Notes under the pieces: model-generated
Seen by the model: the letters and a program-made list of their open reading frames with translations, nothing else
What the model was told of the DNA's origin: nothing
The model's database searches: none
Shown: positions 1-9,600 of the stretch, piece after piece
How positions within the stretch are numbered: position 1 is the first letter of the stretch
Layout of the letters: each line of letters opens with the position of its first letter
Position numbers and translations under genes: made by a program
Source: Bacteroidota bacterium
GTDB taxonomy: Bacteria; Bacteroidota; Bacteroidia; Bacteroidales; VadinHA17
Length of the DNA: 39,966 bases
Reading direction: 5' to 3'
NCBI GenBank assembly: GCA_022703405.1
Contig: JAKLDT010000009.1
Span: 1 to 39,966, forward strand

Positions 1-3000
1 TCACGCCAATAAGCAATATATCATCAACCTGCTCATAGTTGCCTTTCCAGTCATTGTAGAATTTTGTGATTATCTGTTTCTGCTCCGACATAGATTTGTC
101 TGAGACCTGTTCAATTATCCTTTTAAGTCTTGCAATTTTGAGTTTCTTACCATCATTACCGCCAAACTGGTCGGGCAGTCCGTCAGAAAAGAGGTACACT
201 GTATCGCCTTCGCTAAGGTAATATTCCTGGTCATCGAAATACTTTTCCATAACCGATTCTCCGCCAACAGCTGAGCGATTACCTTTAATATAGAACGATT
301 CACCGCCAATAACAATAATCACAGGTCTCATGGCGGATGCGAATCTGACATGTTTCTTTTTAAGGTTGAACTCACATACAACCATGTCCATTCCGTCGTT
401 TGATACACCGAGCTCGATATTCTGGTTAAGTGTTGTGAATATCTGTCTGTCGAGAAGAGTAAGTATCTCTGAAGGCTTCGACACACGCTGGCGCGATACA
501 ATATCCTGGAGCAGTGTTGATCCGATCATTGACATGAAGGCCCCGGGCACGCCATGTCCTGTTGAATCGGCACATACAAGTATGAATTTATCCTCATCCA
601 ATTTGTCGAACCAGTAAAAGTCCCCGCTTACAATATCCCTTGGCTGAAAAATCAGGAAGGCATCCCTGAATGCTTCCCTCAGCTTATTGAAATCAGGAAG
701 AATGCTTGTCTGTATCCTTTTTGCATAATTAATACTGTCGGTTATCTCGAGGTTCTGAAGTTCAATTTCACCCTTTTGCTTTACAACTTCACTCGTTCGT
801 GCTTCAAGCTCAGTTTCAAGGTATTCCTGCACTTTTTTCTGCGATTGCTCCCTGATTTTGATAATTATTACAACAAGGGACGACAGTATTGTAAGCCAAC
901 CCAGAATAGCCCACCAGGTTCTCCACCATGGCTTTTTGATTATTATGGTAAAGGTCAGGGGGTCAGTTTGCGATTCACCATCATGGTTAACAGAAATTAT
1001 GTTGAACTTATATTTGCCGTCACCCAGGTTATATGGGATATCGCGCGTCGCGCTGAACTTACTCCATGTATCATCAAAATCCTCAACATAGGTACTGTAG
1101 AATACCTTTTCGGGTTCGCTGAAAAATATTCCTACAAAATTCAGCCTTATTATATATTTTTTGTATGGGAGAGTTATTACAGGCTGATAATCATATCTGA
1201 CATCATTAATTGTAATGTAGTTAAGATTCGTCAGAGGCGGAGTAGCTTCTCGTATTTCCTTATTCAGATCGTATATTGCAAGACCTTCTGTTGTACCGAT
1301 AAGTACTTTATGATCTGCCGATTCATACATTCCTGCAGGGTTGCATAAGCCACCTTTAGTGTATTCAGTTCCATAAGTTGATATGCTGCCAGTTGAAACA
1401 TTTAGTCTTGAAAATCCCTTTTCATGGCCTACCCACACATTATTATCCTTGTCAGCAAGGATACTGTAACAATAGTTTGAAAGCAGTTCTCCTGTTCGTT
1501 CCGGGAGGGAGATCGAATCATTGCTGAACCTGAAAACTCCGTTCCCTCTTGTAGAAATCCAGATATTCCCGTCCCTGGCTTCAGTAACACCCTGAATCCT
1601 GTTTACTGTATTTCCAGTCATTTCTCCCTTGCCGATATGAATCTCATAGTTCCTGTCTATCAGATACAGTTTCTCTCCTTCATTATTTCCTACAAATACC
1701 CTCCCTTTGCGGTCGATATAGATAGAATTTATACTGCTGTGCAACAATCCATTATCAATATTGAAGGTTTTTATGCGTGTTCCGGTTGTCTTATCCAGTA
1801 CAATAACTCCGTTTACAGTGGCAAGCCAGACATTACGGTCATCTGTTTTCAGGTCGCGCACATTATCAGTCCCCGATTCGCCGGAACGGTAAAACATGAC
1901 AGGAGCTCCTCCTTTTTTCATAAGATAAACACCTGATCCGGCAGTACCAATCCATAGGTTATTTTCAGCATCGAGGTAAAAAGATGTTATTTCCTCGGAA
2001 CCCGTTCTGCCGGCAAGCTTTGTAAATGATTCTGACACTCCCTTAACAGGGTCGAAAAGATGAAAGCCTGCCGGTGTGCCCAGAAGGTACTTATCATTAT
2101 AACCTGTTACATAGATAATGTTGTTCTTATCGCTGCTGTTTCCCGGAACGAAAAATGAAAAAGCATAATAGGTGAGCATTGAAAGACCCTTACCATAGGT
2201 TCCAAACCAGTAATTTCCCTGGTTGTCTCTGAAAACCGACCTGATGTCATCTGAATTCAGTCCCGTTTCAGTGTTATATTTTCTGATATTCTGAATCTTT
2301 TCATTCCCTTGCGTCAGGGAAAACTGGACTACACCTTCACCAAATGTAGCTACACAGTATCCACCGTCGGGAACTTTCTCTATTGTCTGTATACTTAATG
2401 CATTATCCGGGAAACCTTCCAGTCGGTCCAGGATATGATCGTTTCCTTTAAATGTCAGGGTGAACAGTCCGTTACCATCAGTACCGGCAAGGAACCTGGA
2501 AGTATCTTCTGTTGCCTGTATCGACTTAACTGCCGAATAATCAAATCCTTCAATAATTTTTAAAATACTGAGAGTATCGGTTTTCAGCCTGCATACAAGT
2601 ATGTTCTCCTGGGTTCCGAGAAGGAGCTCACCTGACATATTAAAGCATCCTGAAAAAACAACGTGATCAGATGGCAATGAATAGGAAAGAATCTCAGAAG
2701 GAATTGCCGGATTAACAGAAAAAACAGTTTTCCCCTGTGTTATTATGAAAATATTATTGTCAGGACCGCCTAGTATTTCACTAATACTCTTGGTATTAAC
2801 AATATCCACCTTAATGAGCGATCTGTTCTTTGCATAGAAAACACTGCCGTCACTACAACCATACCATATTGTACCTTCCTTATCCCTGAAGCTGGCTGTA
2901 GGATACCTGCCTGATAAAGAATCAGGATAAGCCACATTGAAAAAATCAAAGCCGTCGAACCTGGCAATACCGGTACCTGTACCAACCCACAGATAACCGT

Positions 3001-3145
3001 CTTTTGTCTGATCAATTGTATAAACAACAAGATTGGGTATCTTTCTGTCGGTTCCGTAAACACGGAAATTATAAGTCTGACCCCATGATGCAGCTGAAAA
3101 TAAAAACAGGCACACTACACTGTATGCGGTAATTTTAAATTTCAT
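1..3145 (-). CDS. Propeller/Y_Y_Y sensor with SpoIIE-type phosphatase output (3' end outside window)
   Basis: The frame is open from an ATG at 3145 to the window edge (about 1048 codons) and lacks only its last few codons. A signal peptide (about residues 1-22) is followed by a long two-component-regulator-propeller region (about 25-650) with recurring blades such as GYLWVGT, GNYWFGT, NNLWIGT and NNVWVGH. A Y_Y_Y domain (about 655-733), one membrane helix (about 738-757), a coiled-coil linker (about 760-805) and a SpoIIE/PP2C phosphatase domain follow. The phosphatase shows SGDFYW, DSTGHGVPGAF, FSDGLPDQFGG and a final DDILLIGV, so it looks catalytically intact. I infer a periplasmic sensor whose cytoplasmic domain dephosphorylates a Ser/Thr-phosphorylated partner, possibly an anti-sigma antagonist. 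No histidine kinase domain is present. An in-frame ATG at 3157 is an alternative start. It is the last visible gene of the operon, 23 bases after the preceding stop. Confidence 0.9.
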   Translation of the reverse strand, partial: MKFKITAYSVVCLFLFSAASWGQTYNFRVYGTDRKIPNLVVYTIDQTKDGYLWVGTGTGIARFDGFDFFNVAYPDSLSGRYPTASFRDKEGTIWYGCSDGSVFYAKNRSLIKVDIVNTKSISEILGGPDNNIFIITQGKTVFSVNPAIPSEILSYSLPSDHVVFSGCFNMSGELLLGTQENILVCRLKTDTLSILKIIEGFDYSAVKSIQATEDTSRFLAGTDGNGLFTLTFKGNDHILDRLEGFPDNALSIQTIEKVPDGGYCVATFGEGVVQFSLTQGNEKIQNIRKYNTETGLNSDDIRSVFRDNQGNYWFGTYGKGLSMLTYYAFSFFVPGNSSDKNNIIYVTGYNDKYLLGTPAGFHLFDPVKGVSESFTKLAGRTGSEEITSFYLDAENNLWIGTAGSGVYLMKKGGAPVMFYRSGESGTDNVRDLKTDDRNVWLATVNGVIVLDKTTGTRIKTFNIDNGLLHSSINSIYIDRKGRVFVGNNEGEKLYLIDRNYEIHIGKGEMTGNTVNRIQGVTEARDGNIWISTRGNGVFRFSNDSISLPERTGELLSNYCYSILADKDNNVWVGHEKGFSRLNVSTGSISTYGTEYTKGGLCNPAGMYESADHKVLIGTTEGLAIYDLNKEIREATPPLTNLNYITINDVRYDYQPVITLPYKKYIIRLNFVGIFFSEPEKVFYSTYVEDFDDTWSKFSATRDIPYNLGDGKYKFNIISVNHDGESQTDPLTFTIIIKKPWWRTWWAILGWLTILSSLVVIIIKIREQSQKKVQEYLETELEARTSEVVKQKGEIELQNLEITDSINYAKRIQTSILPDFNKLREAFRDAFLIFQPRDIVSGDFYWFDKLDEDKFILVCADSTGHGVPGAFMSMIGSTLLQDIVSRQRVSKPSEILTLLDRQIFTTLNQNIELGVSNDGMDMVVCEFNLKKKHVRFASAMRPVIIVIGGESFYIKGNRSAVGGESVMEKYFDDQEYYLSEGDTVYLFSDGLPDQFGGNDGKKLKIARLKRIIEQVSDKSMSEQKQIITKFYNDWKGNYEQVDDILLIGV

Positions 3146-3168
3146 TGTCAGACTCATCAATGACTACT

Positions 3169-4182
3169 TTATTTTTTTGGGGTAATTTTAGTCACACTGG
3201 TCCTTGGAACATAAACAGGAACCCCGCCGATTGGCGAGCTGTAAAACTTTACTGCATCCCCTCTCTGGTTCTGAAGCCTTACGACAACATTATTATTCTT
3301 TACAAGTTCTCCCTGCCGCTTGTGGAACTGGAAGTCAAGTGAGGAATTAATTTCCTGTGGTTCAATTGCAATATTCGAACGGGCCCAGTCTGCTTCATTT
3401 GATATTGGCAATTCAATTCCCCGCTTATACCTCGATACAACAAGTATTTTTCCGTCATTGTCCCAGTCGAAGTTTTCCTGCTTTATTGATACTATACCGG
3501 TATCGACATAAGGATAAATATGTGCAATGCTCTTAAAGTCATTCCACATCCTGAAAGTATAAGAATAAGTAAAGGCATTAGCGCCTTCTATTGCAAGATT
3601 ATTGTTCTCATCGCGACTTAGGAAAAAACGGTACAGATTACCATCATCACCTGCAACGCCCTCTATTACCACCTTGAAAATATAGCTGTTCCACTTCTGA
3701 TTGAACTCTCCCTCTGTCGGAGTAAGAGGTCCGAATGAAAAATATTTGTTATCATAACGCGGCTCAGCGCCGAATACCCTTGATGCAAGCTGGTTCCCCA
3801 ACTTATAGTTTGTCCCCTTTTCAAGGCCTCTTGACTCTTCATGCTTTTCCGGATCAGCGCCAACGCCTCCATAAACCGAAAAGAGAGTCTTTGAATTAAA
3901 TTCTCCCTGTATTTCATCATTTTCACCGCCGCAATCCGGATCAAAAACCCTGATATAGAATTGCTGATTGAAATCTTTTGGTATTGAAAAGAAAAATATC
4001 TGAAAGAAATCATTATCGCCCCATGATACCTTTCCCTCTTTGCCAAATGTTACAAGAAAGGGAATATTCTCATCCTTACCGGGCACAGCCTGGGCATTAA
4101 GCATGGCAGGCAGAGTAATCCCGGAAAGGAACAAAATTATGAGCGCTATATTTATAAACCGTTCAGGTTTCATAAGTTGCAA
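3169..4182 (-). CDS. Secreted protein of unknown function in the T9SS surface-protein operon
   Basis: This 337-residue protein has a signal peptide (hydrophobic core about residues 10-27, likely cleavage after LNAQ near 31) and no membrane helix afterwards, so it should be exported. I do not recognise the family. Visible features are a DPDCGGENDE acidic stretch (81-90) and a DWDNDG sequence (239-244) that matches the DxDxDG form of a calcium-binding loop, plus many aromatic and beta-type segments. The only cysteine after the signal peptide is in the DPDCGG stretch. It lies 18 bases downstream of the PD40/PKD gene and 23 bases upstream of the sensor-phosphatase gene, so it is almost certainly co-transcribed with both. 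An in-frame Met at codon 4 (4173) could be the true start. A role in assembling or anchoring the large surface protein is inferred from position only. Confidence 0.8.
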   Translation of the reverse strand: MQLMKPERFINIALIILFLSGITLPAMLNAQAVPGKDENIPFLVTFGKEGKVSWGDNDFFQIFFFSIPKDFNQQFYIRVFDPDCGGENDEIQGEFNSKTLFSVYGGVGADPEKHEESRGLEKGTNYKLGNQLASRVFGAEPRYDNKYFSFGPLTPTEGEFNQKWNSYIFKVVIEGVAGDDGNLYRFFLSRDENNNLAIEGANAFTYSYTFRMWNDFKSIAHIYPYVDTGIVSIKQENFDWDNDGKILVVSRYKRGIELPISNEADWARSNIAIEPQEINSSLDFQFHKRQGELVKNNNVVVRLQNQRGDAVKFYSSPIGGVPVYVPRTSVTKITPKK

Positions 4183-4200
4183 AATTAATTATTTCCGGTC

Positions 4201-5634
4201 TTATGGCTGACTGATGACTTTAATATTTTTACAGATACATCTTTCTCTTGGTTCCATTCCCGGAGAAGTCTCCTCGCTAACAATAAGCTGAATGTTGTAA
4301 GTACCCGGTTTCAGATAGGTCTTATCAACTTCCTTGCCAACCTGGATTGTTTCGTCGCCAAAATTCCAGTAATACCTCGAAATATTCCATCCCGGCAGAT
4401 AGGTCCTGTCAGCATTAAGATTAACTGCTTTGCCTGCCTGAACCTGATCCGGCGCTGTTATGTAGGGTTGCTCTATATCAGTAATTATGAGTGAATCAGA
4501 TTTCTCATTGTATAACACTTCCTTTGTAATAAGGTTTATTACATCGAGCTGAACAAGATAAGATCCCGGACCTGAATAGCAATGCTCAACGACAGCTCCT
4601 ATTGCTTTCTGGCCATCCCCGAACTTCCATTCATACCTGAAAGGCGTTGTATCGAGCTTTGCAGCATTTTCCTCGGTAAACCTGTAGCAATATGAGTTTT
4701 CCTGAAGTGTATCGCATACATCCATTCTGCGTATCAGTGATGAGAAACTGAAAATGTCATCACCCCTGTCCCTGTTTGATGTAAAATACCCTCTCTGATG
4801 TCCTGCTTCAGCAACAAAAGCGAAATCATCAGATGCTGAGTTGACCGGCTCAGGCATGATGGAAGCCTTCTCCCATTTCCCCTCATATCTGTATGTTGAA
4901 TAGATATCCATTCGGCCAAAACCTCCTGAACGGTCGGAAGTGAAGAAGAGTTTACCGCCTGAAGATATTGCCGGATAATTCTCCGATGACGAACTGTTAA
5001 TGGCAGGCCCCGGGTTCACAGGTGCAGACCAGTCATTGTTAATAAATTCACAGTAGTAAATATCCGATTTCCCCTGACCGCCTGGCATATTTGAAGCAAA
5101 ATACAAGGTCTTGCCATCACTGCTTATTGATGGATGACCTACATCATAAGTTGTTGAATTATATTTAAATGGTCTTACTCCTGTAAGCTGATCGCCGTTA
5201 AGTTCACCAATAAAAATACCGCTGTAATTCCTGAATTTCCTGTTTCTCGTCTGACGGCCTGTCTCGACCTCGCTTGTGAAATAAACTGTCTTTCCGTCAG
5301 CTGCAATACAGAATGGCCCATTATTGAATCTTGTACTCCTTTCACTCTTTATTTCCAGCTCACTTTTGAATTCCGAGGTATCTGTCTTCTCCGCAAAATA
5401 AAAATTATACAGCCTCCTTCCGTCAAAAGCTGTCCTGTCCTTTATGCCGCTGTACCGCCTGTCGGAGCAGAAAATAACTCCGTCTTTAACAATTACAGGG
5501 GAAATCTCATTGTAATATCCTGAGTTAAATGGCAGTTTAGTGACAGAATACATAGCCGGCTGCTGTCCTTCAGCTCTTTCTGCAAGGAAAAGTAACCCGG
5601 TAATCAATAATATGTTGAATGTTCTTCTGACCAT
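4201..5634 (-). CDS. Exported PD40 propeller and PKD-domain protein
   Basis: This 477-residue protein has an N-terminal signal peptide ending near AEGQQ (residue 25). Residues about 40-295 form WD40-like PD40 repeats, with recurring blades such as DGKTVYFTS (113-121), DGKTLYFAS (173-181) and GGKLFFTSDR (226-235). Two PKD-like domains follow: one around 305-385 with the core YEWKFGDG and one around 390-470 with YYWNFGDE. PD40 proteins are frequent neighbours of PorP/SprF in Bacteroidota, and PorE/SprE-type T9SS proteins combine PD40 repeats with TPR and OmpA-like domains. Here neither a TPR nor an OmpA-like peptidoglycan-binding domain is present, so it is not a standard PorE. The start is 2 bases after the PorP/SprF stop, which indicates translational coupling. 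Likely periplasmic or surface-associated; its exact role is not known. Confidence 0.85.
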   Translation of the reverse strand: MVRRTFNILLITGLLFLAERAEGQQPAMYSVTKLPFNSGYYNEISPVIVKDGVIFCSDRRYSGIKDRTAFDGRRLYNFYFAEKTDTSEFKSELEIKSERSTRFNNGPFCIAADGKTVYFTSEVETGRQTRNRKFRNYSGIFIGELNGDQLTGVRPFKYNSTTYDVGHPSISSDGKTLYFASNMPGGQGKSDIYYCEFINNDWSAPVNPGPAINSSSSENYPAISSGGKLFFTSDRSGGFGRMDIYSTYRYEGKWEKASIMPEPVNSASDDFAFVAEAGHQRGYFTSNRDRGDDIFSFSSLIRRMDVCDTLQENSYCYRFTEENAAKLDTTPFRYEWKFGDGQKAIGAVVEHCYSGPGSYLVQLDVINLITKEVLYNEKSDSLIITDIEQPYITAPDQVQAGKAVNLNADRTYLPGWNISRYYWNFGDETIQVGKEVDKTYLKPGTYNIQLIVSEETSPGMEPRERCICKNIKVISQP

Positions 5635-5636
5635 AG

Positions 5637-6638
5637 CTAAAAATACCGTGGATTTGCAGCGCTAACCTTCGATCCGAATTCGTAGCGGAGAGCAAACTCG
5701 ACTGACCCGTTTGAATATGAGCTCATTCGTCCTACAGGATAATCGTATGAAAACCCCAGCATGAACTGTGGATTGATCTGGAACTGAAGTATTCCCACTA
5801 CAACCTCCTCGTTTGTCCTCCATGAACCGCCTAGCCAGATCACATCGGCAAGAATGAAATTACCATTTATATCGAATTGCTTTATTTTTTCAGCTTTGTC
5901 AAGCGAATACTGTAAGAGTACAGATGGCTTGAATTTAAGAAAATCAGAAAAAGTGACCAGTCCACCTCCTGAAAATATGATATCATAGTCGCTGAAACTG
6001 TGATAAGCCTGAACCTTATTTGCGGAAGTCTTCCTGTAACTCATAAACTGGGGTATTGAAAGCCCGCCAAAAAGCCTGTCACTTGAATAATATACTCCTG
6101 CTCCAACATTTGGCATCACATAAGGATCATCATTTGTTGTAAAAACATCATCGGGTTTTATTGTCCTGATATCGGAAAAATCACTTTTTGATATGTCAAC
6201 GCCACCTTTCAGACCAAAAGATAAACGACCATTAGCCATCCTGATGTGATATGCATAACTACCGTAAATGCTTGTCGTATTTGTAAATCCGTACTGCATG
6301 AACTGAGCAAGAAAGCCTAGGGCAACCTTGTCATTCTTGAATGGCGCATGCAGTGAGGCTGATTGCATTTCCGGACCGGGTGCATCCATACCCAGCCATT
6401 GTTTCCTGTATGAAAGGAAAGTGCTCAGAGCGCCCCTTGTTCCAGTGTAGGCAGGATTAACTACAAGGCCGTTTTGCAGATACTGGCTGTAAACCGGATA
6501 GGCAAGACTGATCCCGGTTGAGTCCGGAGAAGCTTTCAGTGAGTCAACTGACAGAATATTAATAACAATAATACCTGCCAGTGCCATAAACGCACTTTTA
6601 TGAATCAGATCAGCTGCTATTTTCCTAAGGTCAGACAA
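5637..6638 (-). CDS. PorP/SprF family outer-membrane protein
   Basis: This 333-residue protein has the hallmarks of the PorP/SprF family: after an N-terminal export segment it reads PVYSQYLQNGLVVNPAYTG (residues about 48-66) followed by a YRKQWLGMD motif (about 77-85), then alternating beta strands ending in an aromatic FALRYEFG segment as in outer-membrane beta barrels. SprF in Flavobacterium johnsoniae is required to export the type B T9SS substrate SprB, and PorP belongs to the Porphyromonas T9SS machinery. The gene starts 2 bases after the stop of the 1246-residue type B substrate, so it is most simply the dedicated partner of that protein. The signal peptide is long, with the hydrophobic core at about 16-30; a later start is possible. 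Confidence 0.92.
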   Translation of the reverse strand: MSDLRKIAADLIHKSAFMALAGIIVINILSVDSLKASPDSTGISLAYPVYSQYLQNGLVVNPAYTGTRGALSTFLSYRKQWLGMDAPGPEMQSASLHAPFKNDKVALGFLAQFMQYGFTNTTSIYGSYAYHIRMANGRLSFGLKGGVDISKSDFSDIRTIKPDDVFTTNDDPYVMPNVGAGVYYSSDRLFGGLSIPQFMSYRKTSANKVQAYHSFSDYDIIFSGGGLVTFSDFLKFKPSVLLQYSLDKAEKIKQFDINGNFILADVIWLGGSWRTNEEVVVGILQFQINPQFMLGFSYDYPVGRMSSYSNGSVEFALRYEFGSKVSAANPRYF

Positions 6639-6640
6639 TT

Positions 6641-9600
6641 CTATTTTCTTTTAAGTACAATAAAGCCACTTTGTTTATAGGGCGCTTTATCAGTATTCCT
6701 TGATGCCATTTTCAGAATATAATAATAAGTACCCTCCGCAAGGTCATTACCCCTGGTATTCTTTCCATCCCAGAACATCCAGTCCTGACTATTCATATTT
6801 GTAGAATGGAATACCTCGGTTCCTGCACTGTTCACAATACTGATTTCAACATCCTGGTTATCCGTATCAAGTCCGAGTATCTCAAAATAATCATTAACAT
6901 CGTCACCGTTTGGCGAGAAGCCTTCAGGGACAAAGATCTCCGAAATTGCAATCCTGACTGAGTCTGTATTTATGCAGGGGCCATTTTTTACAGTCCAGAG
7001 GAACAAGTTATCCTTTTCTCCGAGATCCCTCACCTCAGTATCATTCTTTGTATCATTTGTAAAACTGCCAGCCCCCAGGATTACAGACCACTTTCCTGTT
7101 TCATAGGAGAAAAGGGGTGAGGCCTCCATTACATAATAACCATCAAATGAACGAAGCGTCGTATCAGGTCCGGCATAGATGCTGCTTGAAGGATCGGTGT
7201 GAAGTCTAACTTCAACAATATTCGAAATATCAGAACAACAGCCTGCAGAACCTGAGCTTACCTTGCGCCTGTATTTAGTTGGTACACCAAGGGCAGGTGG
7301 CTCGTAGGAACCCGAGGGTAAATTGTTCACACCTGCAGCAGCTGCCCAGCTGGAACCTCCATCTGTACTCTGTTCCCAGTAGTATTTGTAACTTCCATCA
7401 CCTCCTGTCGGGGTGGCTCCGGTTAAAATGGCAGGAACATAATCCTTGCATATTACCGGCGGATCATTTAAGATATTATTAGCGATAAGCGGCAGTACTG
7501 TAACCTTAAGTGTTGCAGCGCTGATATCAGTGCAGGCGCCGGAAAGGACCTTCCTGCGGTAAAATGTTGTAGAATTCAGGGCAGGAGGATCATAGTTCTT
7601 TCCCGTTCCGGAAGCGCTCACTGCATTCCAGCTTATATTATCGGCAGAATACTGCCATTCGTAGGCATAATCGCCAGCAATATTTGTTCCTCCGGCGGGC
7701 AGTGAACCAGTAAAACTGTTTGGATTTGCTCCATCGCATATTGTTGTATCGGTCAGTCCTCCCGCCAGAGCTATTATATTATTTATCAATGGTTTGTGTA
7801 CATTCACTCTTACTGATTTGCTTATATCAATGCATGCTGATGAAGTGACTTTCCTGCGGTAGCTTGTTGTATCGGTCAGGGCTGGTGGCTGGTAATCGCG
7901 CTGTGTTGCACCACTGATGTCAGTCCATGCCGGATTGGCTTTTGTGCTGTCCTGCCAGATATAAATGTATGTCCCGTCACCGTTTGCAGGATCAGAACCT
8001 GTAAGCAATGAAGGAGCAGAACCTGAGCATACATTATGCTGAGCAGTAAGCACCTTATTGTTTGTAAGAACCGGATAATCCCTAAGCAGCAGAATTGATG
8101 TTGTATCTGCGCAAACATCTTGCATACCCGATTTAACGATCCTCATGTACTTGTATTCATTCTTCGGCGCTTTCTCTGCCAGTTCGGCCGGATCATAATC
8201 AGCAAGATTGTTTGTTCCCGGGGCAGGTCCCCATGCAGCGCCGTTTATGCTGCTGATCCAGAGGTATCTGTATGAGTTATCCCCGCCACCCAGAGCAGTT
8301 CCTGTTGAAGGAGTTGTACCTGTAAGGTTTGTAAATGTCATCCCGTAGCAGATGTCCTGCGCAGGAACAGTTATCCTGTTGTTTCTTATTGTATCAAGGA
8401 CAGTTATCTTAACCGAGGTAGATTTGTCCTGACATCTTCCTGATGTTACAATCCTCCGGTACCATGAAGTCTGAGTCAGTGTGGGCTCAGGAGTATAGGC
8501 TGCAAGGCTGTCGTTATTTGCCGGATCAGTGAACACTGAATTGTCAGTGCTCTTTTCCCATTTATAGCTGTAGATGCCATTACCGTCTGCAAGTACTGCT
8601 TTAGATATCATGGCCTGTGGATTCTGAGCATAGCAAATAGTATCTGCATCGCCTATAATATTGTTCTTAATGTAAAGTTGTACTATTATTTGTACAGGCT
8701 TACTTTTATCAACTATGGTAGGAGTTCCTATCTGTGTTACAACTCTCCTGAACCAGGTTGTCTGTGTGAGAAGACCGGGGGAATAATCTTTTGATGTTGC
8801 ACCAGAAATGTCTGACCAGTCAGCATCAGCAACTGTTGGATTCGCCAGAGTCGATTTCTGCCACTGAAAAGTACCGCCAAAGGGTATTGTTCCTGAGATT
8901 ATTCCGAAGGGTACATTAGAACAAATTGAGTCTGTCTGGTCGCCTGTAACTGCCGAGCGTATTGAATTATAAAGAAAACCATTCAGAACAGGAGAATAAG
9001 TAAGTAAAGCTTCACCATCTGTTCCAGCTGATCCTGTGGTTGTACCTGCTTTAAAACCTCCCTTTCCTCCTTTAAAGGATTTTGTAACATAAGATGGCGC
9101 TGCAATATTGTTTGTAAGTATCAATCCACTTCCTCCGCCACCACCTTCTCCCCATGCGATCAAATTGAAGACGTTCATATTGCTGCCGCCCTGGCCGCCG
9201 TCAACTGAAATAGTAAGTGTTCCCGTGGTGCTGGATGAGTAACTCTGAAGATATATTGCAACAGAACCACCACCACCACCGCCACCTGCTCCGGCATTTG
9301 TTCCGTTTGTAATGGCAGGGTAAAGAGTATTGGGAGATCCACCGGCGGCAGTTATTTTTCTTCCGTTTCCCTTGATAGTATCGCAGATAATTATTATAAT
9401 TCCTCCACCGGCAGCTCCCGGTGTTGCTGTAGTCACGCCTGCAGCATAGGTCGAACCGCCGCCGCCGCCACCCATAATGAAACCGGCATCAAACTCAGTG
9501 TTTTTAATAGTCTGGCTGCCATTTCCACCAAGTACTGGGGATGAACATGTGCCAGATTCCTTGCCTCCCTGCCCGCCGGTACCCCAGTTTGAACCGCCGC

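Noticed and set aside
776..1348. 190-codon open frame on the plus strand
   Set aside because: It is antisense to the sensor's Y_Y_Y and membrane region, which reads through cleanly on the minus strand.
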